A stretch of 19,673 bases of DNA, taken from Halobacteroidaceae bacterium. GTDB lineage: Bacteria > Bacillota > Halanaerobiia > B1SED10-174. Under the pieces are notes generated by a model. It made no database searches and was not told the origin of the DNA. It worked only from the letters and a program-made list of their open reading frames with translations. The position numbers were made by a program, and so were the translations under genes. Location: NCBI GenBank assembly GCA_003550445.1, contig PUKG01000230.1, positions 1-19,673 of the forward strand, given 5' to 3'. Positions within the stretch are counted from its first letter, which is position 1. The number at the start of each line of letters is the position of its first letter. Below, piece by piece: positions 9,077-15,420 of this stretch.

Positions 9077-9532
9077 GTGAAATGTCCCTATTGTAGTTAT
9101 AATGATTGCAGGGTTTTGGATTCCCGGGGAACTGACGAGCAAACGGCTATCAGGAGAAGACGGGAATGTAATAAGTGTAAAGAAAGATTTACCACATATG
9201 AAAGAATAGAAGAAGCCCCTCTACTTGTAATAAAAAAAGATGGAACAAGAGAGCTTTTTAATAGGAATAAAATTTTGAATGGAATGCTCAGGGCAACAGA
9301 GAAAAGAGGTATTGAACTGGAGAGGTTGGAAAAAGTTGCCCGAGATGTTGAACAAGAACTTCGAAACCGAATGGAGCCAGAAATTCCCGCCCAGGAAATA
9401 GGAGAGCTGGTAATGGAATATCTACTGAATCTTGATGAAGTGGCATATGTTCGTTTTGCCTCGGTTTACCGACATTTTAAGGATATTAACAAATTCCGGC
9501 AGGAACTTGACCGCTTACTTGAAAACAACTAA
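9077..9532 (+). CDS. nrdR: Transcriptional repressor NrdR
   Basis: Zinc-ribbon and ATP-cone repressor of ribonucleotide reductase genes that senses ATP/dATP. The four zinc ligands are C3 and C6 (MKCPYC) and C31 and C34 (ECNKC). Residues about 46-136 form the ATP-cone domain (LLVIKKDGTRELFNRNKI onward), and YVRFASVYRHFKD is the typical C-terminal part. The length of 151 is standard. The start is GTG 9077, nine bases after GGGAGG. No nrd reductase gene lies in the window, so targets are elsewhere. nrdR after the dcw/sigma region is common in Clostridia. Confidence 0.97.
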   Translation: MKCPYCSYNDCRVLDSRGTDEQTAIRRRRECNKCKERFTTYERIEEAPLLVIKKDGTRELFNRNKILNGMLRATEKRGIELERLEKVARDVEQELRNRMEPEIPAQEIGELVMEYLLNLDEVAYVRFASVYRHFKDINKFRQELDRLLENN

Positions 9533-9553
9533 ACTATTAAAGGAGAAAAAAGC

Positions 9554-10317
9554 ATGATGGTATTAAAGGGAACCCGGGTTAAATTTTTTAAGTTCACTGG
9601 CTGGGATTGGCCCTGGCTAATTCACGGGTTTTCAACCAGGTGGGGGGGGTTTCCAAAAGAGAATATAGTCAGCTAAATCTTGCAGAAAAGGGGGATAACC
9701 CTTCCAATATTCGCAAAAACAGGGCTTTATTTCTCCAGGAATTTGGTTTGGTTAATCCCCAAATTTTTATGGGTGAGCAGGTTCACGGAACGGATCTGGA
9801 AGTGGTTAAAAATAACTCGCCTTCCATTTTGCAGGGGATAGATGGCCTGTTAACAGACATACCACAAAATGTTTTAATGGCTTTTTTTGCTGACTGTGTT
9901 CCACTCTTTTTTGTTGTTCCCGACGAAAAAATAGTCGCAATAGCCCATGCCGGCTGGAAAGGGACTGCGAACAATATTGCGGGAAAAACCATCAGCTATT
10001 TTGTTGATTGTTTTCAAATTAATCCGGAGAAAATTTCCGTTGGGTTGGGCCCCGCAATTGGGCCCTGTTGTTATGAAGTAGGGGAAGATGTAGCCGATCA
10101 GTTTTCCCGGGATAAAAAATATCATCATTCTGGTTTGGACCGTTTTTTTATTGACCTACCCGGGGTTAATGTTTCACAACTAGAGGATGCGGGGGTGCCT
10201 GCGGCGAATATTGGAAAAAGTGGTTTTTGCACTTCATGCAATCCCCACCTTTTTTATTCATATCGAAGGGATCGAGGAAAAACCGGAAGAATGGCCGGAT
10301 TAATTGCTATCATTTAG
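9554..10317 (+). CDS. pgeF: Peptidoglycan editing factor PgeF (YfiH/YlmD, multicopper-oxidase-like fold), reading frame broken by a -1 shift in a G8 run
   Basis: The PgeF/YfiH family acts as a metal-dependent purine nucleoside phosphorylase/adenosine deaminase-like enzyme and is linked to peptidoglycan proofreading. Translation from ATG 9554, with SD AAAGGAG nine bases upstream, gives the family N-terminus (WLIHGFSTRWGG) and then stops at 9674-9676. The rest of the protein (VSKREYSQLNLAEKG onward) is in the -1 frame to the stop at 10315. Joining the frames at 9649 restores a normal 254-residue protein. The metal-site residues are intact: H78 (EQVHG), C115 (ADCVP) and H132 (AHAGW), plus the C-terminal CTSCNPHLFYSYRRDRG. 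A start at TTG 9607 would give a 236-residue product with a non-homologous N-terminus and no SD, and is probably an artefact. It could be a sequencing error, a true indel, or frameshift expression. Confidence 0.85.
9642..9649 (+). other. G8 homopolymer / possible -1 slippery site inside pgeF
   Basis: In the frame from ATG 9554 the codons are TGG GGG GGG TTT. G-GGG-GGG (9643-9649) is a formal X-XXY-YYZ heptamer, and a one-base backward slip yields GGG GGG GTT, exactly the frame that continues the conserved PgeF sequence. One additional G would also restore the gene. No stimulatory hairpin is obvious in the next 15 bases. Confidence 0.75.
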
Positions 10318-10330
10318 GGAGAGAGAGTAG

Positions 10331-11188
10331 ATGTCAAAACCAAACAAAAGGAATTTATTCTTATTTTTGTTCTGCTCCGTCCTTTTCCTTATCATTATAA
10401 TTTTTATTTATTCTCCTCCCCGGGAAACCATATATGTTGTGCAACAGGGGGCAGTTAGAGAGGAATTTTCAACTGATGCTGTTTTTATAAGGGACGAGTT
10501 AATTGTTAAAAGCCAATATTCAGGGCAGGTTAACCTGTTAATTGGTGAAGGCCAAAGGGTTAGAAGCGGATCACCGGTTTTATCAGTAGGGGAGGAAAAC
10601 AACCTGGTGTATGCTTTCGATACCGGAGTTGTTTCTTTTAAATATGATGGGAAAGAAGAGCTTTATAATTCTAATAACTGGTCGAACCTGACCCGGGATT
10701 TAATTACCGAAGCAAGAAATAACTTTTCTACTTTACGGGATGGACAAAGAGTTGGTGAAGAGCAACCCCTTTTTAGGGTTGTAAATAATTTCACGCTACA
10801 CCTGGGGATTTTTTTTCCGCCTGAACAACCTATTCCCTCGGAAGGTGCAAGTTTTCGAATTGAATTCCCCCGTCTTGATCGGGAAATTTATTGGGTTCAG
10901 GTGGTTGACGTTTTATTTCAGGACAGGATAGTAATAGTTCAGATGAGACAATTTGTTGATGAGTTCCTTTCCCTGCGAACCCAACCTGTCAACGTGGTTA
11001 GGGGAATTTTCAGGGGTGTTGTGGTTCCTCGGGAAGCAATTTTGGAAACTGAAGATGGGTATGCAGTATTAGTTCCCGGGCGACAGCAGCCAGTTCAAAG
11101 GATTGTAGAAGTTAGGGGTGGGAACGAAGAAATGGTGGTAATTGAAGGTTTAACTCCAGGAGACGAAATTTTTTTGCAGCAGCGGTAA
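10331..11188 (+). CDS. HlyD-like membrane-anchored protein of unknown function
   Basis: A 285-residue protein with one N-terminal hydrophobic segment (about residues 9-27) after a basic start, so a signal anchor with the bulk outside the membrane. Residues about 60-88 (SGQVNLLIGEGQRVRSGSPVLSV) look like a biotinyl-lipoyl-type half motif, and FRGVVVPREAILETEDGYAVLV near the C-terminus matches the beta-barrel or membrane-proximal segment of HlyD/RND-type adaptors. No long coiled-coil hairpin is seen, and no transporter gene is adjacent, so an efflux role is not supported. Similar proteins are commonly found between pgeF and yggS in Clostridia (from general knowledge), which suggests a link to envelope growth or division. 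SD is GGGAGAGAG just after the pgeF stop. Confidence 0.75.
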   Translation: MSKPNKRNLFLFLFCSVLFLIIIIFIYSPPRETIYVVQQGAVREEFSTDAVFIRDELIVKSQYSGQVNLLIGEGQRVRSGSPVLSVGEENNLVYAFDTGVVSFKYDGKEELYNSNNWSNLTRDLITEARNNFSTLRDGQRVGEEQPLFRVVNNFTLHLGIFFPPEQPIPSEGASFRIEFPRLDREIYWVQVVDVLFQDRIVIVQMRQFVDEFLSLRTQPVNVVRGIFRGVVVPREAILETEDGYAVLVPGRQQPVQRIVEVRGGNEEMVVIEGLTPGDEIFLQQR

Positions 11189-11211
11189 TTAAAGCAGGAG
11201 GTGTGCTTCTT

Positions 11212-11901
11212 TTGCCAGAAACCAAAAAAGAGAATTTTGAACAGATTAAAAAGAAGTTAAAAATTGTGGATAATAAAGAAGTGAAAATTGTTGGAGTTAC
11301 CAAAAACAGAACTTATGAAGAAGTCGAAGGGATTTTGGAAAAAGGTTTAACCGATCTGGGAGAAAACCGGGTTCAGGAATTAATGAGTAAAGCAGAAATG
11401 TTTACCAGGAGTGTAAACTGGCATTTTATTGGACATCTTCAACGCAATAAGGTAAAATATGTAGTGCGTATTCCCCAGCTTGCAATGATCCATTCTGTGG
11501 ATAGTTTGCGCCTGGCAAAAAAAGTTTCCCAGGAAGCGAGGCGGGTTGGAAGGAGGATCCCTGTTTTATTACAGGTTAATATAGCAAGGGAGGAACAAAA
11601 GTATGGCTTTAGTAAACAGGAATTACTAAAATCTCTTGATGAACTTGATGAATTGGAAAATATTGAAGTTAAAGGATTAATGGCCATGGCTCCCTTCGTA
11701 TGTGATCCTGAAGAAACCAGAATTTATTTTGCTGATCTGAGAAAGCTATCAGAGAATGTTAAAGAAAGGGAATGGAACCGGATTGAGATGAAGGAACTTT
11801 CTATGGGAATGTCGCAGGATTATTTAGTTGCCATTGAAGAAGGTGCTACTATTATACGCTTGGGCCGAGTTTTGTTTTCAGAGGAAGGGGGAATTTGCTA
11901 G
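11212..11901 (+). CDS. yggS: YggS/PROSC-family PLP homeostasis protein
   Basis: Non-catalytic alanine-racemase-fold protein that binds pyridoxal phosphate and balances PLP and amino/keto acid pools; called ylmE in Bacillus. Motifs are the PLP lysine in VGVTKN (K31), LGENRVQE, WHFIGHLQRNKVK, IHSVDS, and the C-terminal ELSMGMSQDY with ATIIRLGRVLF. I chose TTG 11212 because AGGAGGTG (11196-11203) is eight bases upstream. An upstream in-frame GTG at 11203 overlaps that SD. At 229 residues it is compact, lacking part of the usual first helix. The stop overlaps the yggT start by one base. sepF, which normally follows, is absent. Confidence 0.95.
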   Translation: MPETKKENFEQIKKKLKIVDNKEVKIVGVTKNRTYEEVEGILEKGLTDLGENRVQELMSKAEMFTRSVNWHFIGHLQRNKVKYVVRIPQLAMIHSVDSLRLAKKVSQEARRVGRRIPVLLQVNIAREEQKYGFSKQELLKSLDELDELENIEVKGLMAMAPFVCDPEETRIYFADLRKLSENVKEREWNRIEMKELSMGMSQDYLVAIEEGATIIRLGRVLFSEEGGIC

Positions 11902-12170
11902 TGTTTTTAACACGAACCATACTTTTTTTCTTTGAAATTTTGTACTGGCTTATTATTGCGAGGGTAATAATTTCTTTTTTACCCTTACAAAACATCCAGA
12001 ATCCCTGGAGAAAGATTTTAAGGTTTTTGTTTGAGGTAACCGAACCCATTTTGAGTCCTATCAGGAACTTATTGCCCAGAAACCAAATGGGTTTGGATTT
12101 TTCCCCGTTTATTGCAATTTTATTATTAATTTTAATCAGGCAACTTGTAATTAGCGCGTTTCTTGGTTAA
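11901..12170 (+). CDS. yggT: YggT-family integral membrane protein (YlmG)
   Basis: Small membrane protein of the YggT/YlmG family, whose plastid and cyanobacterial relatives affect nucleoid and envelope organisation. Two hydrophobic blocks flank a loop with the family motif ILRFLFEVTEPILSPIRNLLP, and ILYWLIIARVIISFLP forms the first segment. Length is 89 residues. GTG 11901 has SD GGAAGGGGG ending nine bases upstream. A TTG at 11895 would be only three bases away. It overlaps the yggS stop by one base. Position between yggS and the ylmH-like gene matches the conserved ylm order. Confidence 0.92.
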   Translation: MFLTRTILFFFEILYWLIIARVIISFLPLQNIQNPWRKILRFLFEVTEPILSPIRNLLPRNQMGLDFSPFIAILLLILIRQLVISAFLG

Positions 12171-12184
12171 GGAGGTTGGGATTG

Positions 12185-12475
12185 ATGGAAGAAAAAAAGG
12201 AAATCAAAAGCACGGTTCCTTCCCTCAGACTGGATGCTCTTGCCGGAATTGGTTATAGTTGTTCAAGGTCGAAGGCAGCACAACATATTAAAGATGGGAA
12301 AATAATCCATGAGGGGAAGGTAGTAACAAATCCCGCACAAAATGTTGAAATCGGAGATACCATAGAGTGGGAAAATCATGGAATTGTTTGTTTGGAAGAG
12401 GTTGAAGGAGAGACAAAAAAAGGCCGTTTGCGGGTAGTTATGTCGCGGATGAGAAAAAGGGAGGACTTAAGGTGA
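12185..12475 (+). CDS. S4-domain RNA-binding protein, equivalent to the C-terminal part of YlmH only
   Basis: A 96-residue protein with an S4 RNA-binding fold at about residues 12-75. SLRLDAL, SRSKAAQHIKDGKI and VEIGDTI are the usual S4 helix-turn and strand motifs, and GETKKGRLRVVMSRM is the tail typical of YlmH. YlmH proteins are normally near 250-260 residues with an additional N-terminal domain. Here yggT ends only 14 bases upstream, so that domain is absent, not frameshifted. SD AGGAGG (12170-12175) favours ATG 12185 over TTG 12176 or 12182. YlmH and the short S4 protein RqcP have been connected to ribosome-associated quality control, so a 50S-binding role is plausible (inference). Its TGA overlaps the divIVA GTG. 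Confidence 0.88.
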   Translation: MEEKKEIKSTVPSLRLDALAGIGYSCSRSKAAQHIKDGKIIHEGKVVTNPAQNVEIGDTIEWENHGIVCLEEVEGETKKGRLRVVMSRMRKREDLR

Positions 12476-12969
12476 GATTAAATCCTTTAGACATCTATAA
12501 CAAAGAATTTAGGCGGGGTTTTTCTGTCTGGTCATATAAAAAGGAAGATGTTGATGATTTCCTGGAACAGGTTGGCCGGGATTACGAGGAAGTTTTTAAT
12601 GAGGTGAACCTGTTAAAAGAAGAGAATGAAGAACTTCAAAAGCAGTTGGATAAATGTAAAGCCAATGAAAAAATTCTAAAACAGGATCTGGAGAGAGCCG
12701 AAGAAGAAAAAGAGAAGGTAGAAAAAGAATCCGACTTAATAGTAAAAGAAGCCAAGATCAAGGCAAAGGAAATAATTGAAGATGCCCAGGGTCAAATCCA
12801 GGACTATTATTCCCGTTACCAAAAGCTTAAAGAGCTTGAAGAATTATTCCGTGTCCGTTTCAGGACTTTGCTTGAAACCCATCTAGAGTACTTAGAAAAG
12901 CATGAAGCCCAGGTGCAGGACCAGGAGCAGAGCGAGGAGGAAACAAGCGAGGATGGACAATCAGACTAA
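12472..12969 (+). CDS. divIVA: DivIVA-family polar/septal organiser
   Basis: Peripheral membrane coiled-coil scaffold that marks negatively curved membrane at poles and septa. Residues 1-60 fit the DivIVA domain: MRLNPLDIYNKEFRRGF, then DVDDFLEQVGRDYE. A long charged coiled coil follows to about residue 128, and the C-terminus is acidic (Glu/Gln/Ser-rich). Length is 165, normal for clostridial members. The GTG start overlaps the preceding TGA by four bases, with SD GGGAGG (12459-12464) seven bases upstream. The last 17 bases overlap the racemase gene. The S4 gene upstream and envelope genes downstream fit a cell-pole/division locus. Confidence 0.95.
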   Translation: MRLNPLDIYNKEFRRGFSVWSYKKEDVDDFLEQVGRDYEEVFNEVNLLKEENEELQKQLDKCKANEKILKQDLERAEEEKEKVEKESDLIVKEAKIKAKEIIEDAQGQIQDYYSRYQKLKELEELFRVRFRTLLETHLEYLEKHEAQVQDQEQSEEETSEDGQSD

Positions 12970-13654
12970 AGGGGTTATTGGAATTCTGGGGGGAATGGGA
13001 CCCGATGCAACCATTACTCTTTTCCACAGGATTGTAGCTCTAACTGATGCCCAAAAGGACCAGGACCATTTTCGGATAATTATTGACAATAATCCCACCA
13101 TTCCCGATAGAACTGAAGCCCTCCTCGGAAGAGGGCAAAGCCCTGTTTCCCAGTTACAAGCATCTGCCCAAAGGCTTCAGGCTGCCGGGGCTCAAGTAAT
13201 TGGGATGCCCTGTAATACAGCCCACGCTTTTTTTTTGGAAATTGAAAAAACAGTTTCCATTCCCTTTTTGAATATGGTTAAGATAACTCAAAAGAAAACG
13301 GAAGAACAAAAAAAGAAAACCGGGAAGCCATTTTTCTTGCTTGCTACCAGGGGAACAGTAAATACGGGGGTTTTTTCAGGGCTAAAAATTCCAGAAGAAA
13401 AAGTTCAAAAAAAAGTCCAGGCATTAATTTATAAAGTGAAAAAGGGCGGAGGGCTAAGAGAGCAACAGGAAGAATTATTAGAAATTATAAATCAAATTCA
13501 GGAAAAAAGTGAAGGTGTTGTTCTTGGTTGCACCGAATTGTCCTTTTTATTCTGGCCCCCGTATAACGAAAAAATTAAGGGTCAAACGGAATTTATTATT
13601 GATCCACTTGATCTTTTGGCTAAAGAATTGATTAAATTTTCAAGGACCCTTTAG
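12953..13654 (+). CDS. Aspartate/glutamate racemase family protein
   Basis: Cofactor-independent racemase of the Asp/Glu/hydantoin family using two cysteines. GILGGMGPDAT begins the first domain. The two catalytic cysteines are C87 in GMPCNTAH and C193 in LGCTELS. NNPTIPDR is an aspartate-racemase-type substrate motif, and ATRGTVNTGVF matches the second domain. I chose ATG 12953 because the family N-terminus starts there and AGGAGG (12935-12940) lies 12 bases upstream. A longer frame from 12902 adds only divIVA-overlapping basic residues. Length is 233, normal. It is closer to aspartate racemase than MurI by NNPTIPDR, but substrate is not provable from sequence. Confidence 0.92.
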   Translation: MDNQTKGVIGILGGMGPDATITLFHRIVALTDAQKDQDHFRIIIDNNPTIPDRTEALLGRGQSPVSQLQASAQRLQAAGAQVIGMPCNTAHAFFLEIEKTVSIPFLNMVKITQKKTEEQKKKTGKPFFLLATRGTVNTGVFSGLKIPEEKVQKKVQALIYKVKKGGGLREQQEELLEIINQIQEKSEGVVLGCTELSFLFWPPYNEKIKGQTEFIIDPLDLLAKELIKFSRTL

Positions 13655-13691
13655 TTCACTCCTTTTTATAAAAAAGGGAAGGGGTAAGTTT

Positions 13692-14009
13692 ATGACTGAA
13701 GATCGGGAAAAGGAAGAGAAACAAGAGATTGTTTTTATGCTGGAAAAAATTAATGGGCGAGTTGAGGATATTACCGAAAGAGTCGAGGAGATTGGGATTG
13801 AAGATTATTTTGATCTTCTTAAATCTCCCAAGAAACTTTTGTTTACCAATTTTGTTCTGGGGCTGGCAAGGGGACTTGGTTTTGCAGTAGGAGCTACTAT
13901 ACTTGGTGCAATCTTTTTGATGGTATTATTCCGCCTGGGAGAGTTAAACCTGCCTGTTATTGGAGAATTTATTGCCAGGTTAATCCGAATTGTTCAGGAT
14001 TTTCTTTAA
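13692..14009 (+). CDS. DUF5665-like small membrane protein
   Basis: A 105-residue protein of unknown function. The N-terminal half is charged and probably helical (Glu/Lys-rich, about 1-45). KSPKKLLFTNFVLGLARGLGF then leads into one strong hydrophobic segment (about 55-80), and LNLPVIGEFIARLIRIVQDFL closes the protein. This layout, with the NF-GLARGLG and LPVIGEFIA motifs, resembles the DUF5665 family of Firmicutes. The N-terminus is probably cytoplasmic. ATG has SD GGGAAGGGG (13676-13684) seven bases upstream. A 37-base gap follows the racemase, with a short AT-rich inverted repeat (13661-13677) but no T-tract. Confidence 0.75.
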   Translation: MTEDREKEEKQEIVFMLEKINGRVEDITERVEEIGIEDYFDLLKSPKKLLFTNFVLGLARGLGFAVGATILGAIFLMVLFRLGELNLPVIGEFIARLIRIVQDFL

Positions 14010-14035
14010 ATATTTGATTAATTTTGGGGTGAAGC

Positions 14036-14488
14036 GTGTTGGTCTGGTTTTGGGCTCTAATTGTTTTTTCATTGGATCAAATAACAAAGATTATGGTTGA
14101 AAATAGACTTGATCTTTTTGTTTCTCAACCGATAATAGAAAACTATTTTCACTTAACCCTCCTTCATAATACAGGGGGGGCTTTTGGGGTTTTCCAGGGA
14201 AGAACGGGGTTTTTAATTATTATTACCCTGATTCTTTTCTTTTTTATTTTTAAATTCAGGAATCTTTTCCCCCAGAAAAGTTGGTGGAATAAAGCCGCTC
14301 TGGGGTTGCTTGTCGGGGGAGCGGCTGGCAATTTTTTTGATCGGATCTTTAGAGGATATGTCATCGATTTCCTGGACTTTCAAATCTGGCCCGTCTTTAA
14401 TATTGCCGATTCTGCCATTACGCTGGCAATTTTTTTGTTTTTCTTCCAGCTCTTTTTAGATTGGAGAACAGAGCGATATGAAAGCTGA
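14036..14488 (+). CDS. lspA: Lipoprotein signal peptidase LspA (signal peptidase II)
   Basis: Aspartyl membrane protease that cleaves prolipoprotein signal peptides after lipidation. The protein has four hydrophobic segments and 150 residues, as usual. Motifs are DQITK (14-18), HNTGGAFG (44-51), GNFFDR (98-103), and the catalytic dyad D111 (YVIDFLDF) and D125 (FNIADSAI). GTG 14036 and TTG 14039 are adjacent candidates; GGGGTGA (14026-14032) sits three or six bases upstream respectively, so the TTG is slightly better spaced. A G7 run at 14174-14180 encodes in-frame glycines. The 3' end overlaps the pseudouridine synthase by 11 bases, the common lspA-rluD pairing. Confidence 0.96.
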   Translation: MLVWFWALIVFSLDQITKIMVENRLDLFVSQPIIENYFHLTLLHNTGGAFGVFQGRTGFLIIITLILFFFIFKFRNLFPQKSWWNKAALGLLVGGAAGNFFDRIFRGYVIDFLDFQIWPVFNIADSAITLAIFLFFFQLFLDWRTERYES

Positions 14489-15419
14489 AACAAGGATAAT
14501 AACCGCTACCCGGGAAGGTGAAAGGGTTGATAGGTTTTTAGCCAGTTACCAGGAAGATCTTTCCAGGAGTTTTGTGCAGAAAATAATAAAAGAGGGAAAA
14601 GTTTTCGTTGATGGAAAAAAAGTTAAAGCAAGTTACCGGTTGAATGAAGGTCAGGAAATTAAATTGGAAATCCCACCCCCACAGCCCATCAAACTGATTC
14701 CTCAAAATATCCCATTGAAAATTCTTTTCGAGGATCAATGGCTTATTGTAATTAATAAACAACCCGACCTGGTGGTTCATCCTGCTGCGGGACACCCCGA
14801 TGGCACCCTGGTGAATGCCCTTCTTTTCCATTGTCGTGATCTTGAGGGCATCGGAGGGAAGTTAAGACCGGGAATTGTTCACCGCCTTGACCGAGATACT
14901 TCTGGAGTAATGGTTGTCTCAAAAACCGATAAAACCCACGCCCATCTTATAAAAGCTTTTAAAAACAGGGAAGTTAATAAAACCTACCTGGCTATTGTTC
15001 GGGGAGGTTTTTCCCGGTCTGAAGGTTGGATAGATATTCCCATTGGACGCCATCCCCAACAGCGGAAGAGAATGGCCTGTGGAGTTGTTGGGGGACGAGA
15101 AGCCCAGACTTTTTTTAAAGTTCTTGGGCAATCTGGAGATAATACTCTTTTGGAGTTAAAACCCAGAACCGGAAGGACTCATCAATTACGAGTTCACCTA
15201 TCTTTTATCGGAAACCCGATTTTGGGGGACAAGGTTTACGCTGGCAAACAGTTGGCAACTGCTGCTCCAAGGCAAATGTTACATAGTTTTAAATTAGAGT
15301 TTTTTCACCCATTTCTAGAAAAAACTATGGCTTTCAAAGCCCCACCCTGGGAAGATTTTATAAAAATTTCCCGGGACCTGGGTTTAGAAAAATATCTAAC
15401 AATAAATGAGGGTGATTGA
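14478..15419 (+). CDS. RluA/RluD-family pseudouridine synthase
   Basis: Pseudouridine synthase of the large-subunit rRNA or tRNA RluA family. An N-terminal S4 domain (about residues 14-66, VDRFLASY through EGKVFVDGKKV) precedes the catalytic domain. HRLDRDTSG (135-143) is the signature with catalytic D138, VINKQPDLVVHPA is motif I, and KPRTGRTHQLRVHL is the conserved C-terminal block. Domain order and 313-residue length match RluD/YlyB, which would modify 23S rRNA helix 69, but the exact target cannot be told from sequence. Start ATG lies within lspA. Confidence 0.93.
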   Translation: MKAETRIITATREGERVDRFLASYQEDLSRSFVQKIIKEGKVFVDGKKVKASYRLNEGQEIKLEIPPPQPIKLIPQNIPLKILFEDQWLIVINKQPDLVVHPAAGHPDGTLVNALLFHCRDLEGIGGKLRPGIVHRLDRDTSGVMVVSKTDKTHAHLIKAFKNREVNKTYLAIVRGGFSRSEGWIDIPIGRHPQQRKRMACGVVGGREAQTFFKVLGQSGDNTLLELKPRTGRTHQLRVHLSFIGNPILGDKVYAGKQLATAAPRQMLHSFKLEFFHPFLEKTMAFKAPPWEDFIKISRDLGLEKYLTINEGD

Positions 15420-15420
15420 A

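Noticed and set aside
9607..10317. pgeF starting at TTG 9607 as an intact 236-residue gene
   Set aside because: Its first 14 residues do not match the family, it has no well-placed SD, and the true N-terminus is encoded in the other frame from ATG 9554.
12902..12952. N-terminal extension of the racemase from ATG 12902
   Set aside because: It adds 17 Arg-rich residues from within divIVA; the family N-terminus and the SD support ATG 12953.
13655..13691. AT-rich inverted repeat after the racemase as a terminator
   Set aside because: The CCTTTTT/AAAAAGG arms are not followed by a T-tract; the purine arm is part of the SD of the next gene.
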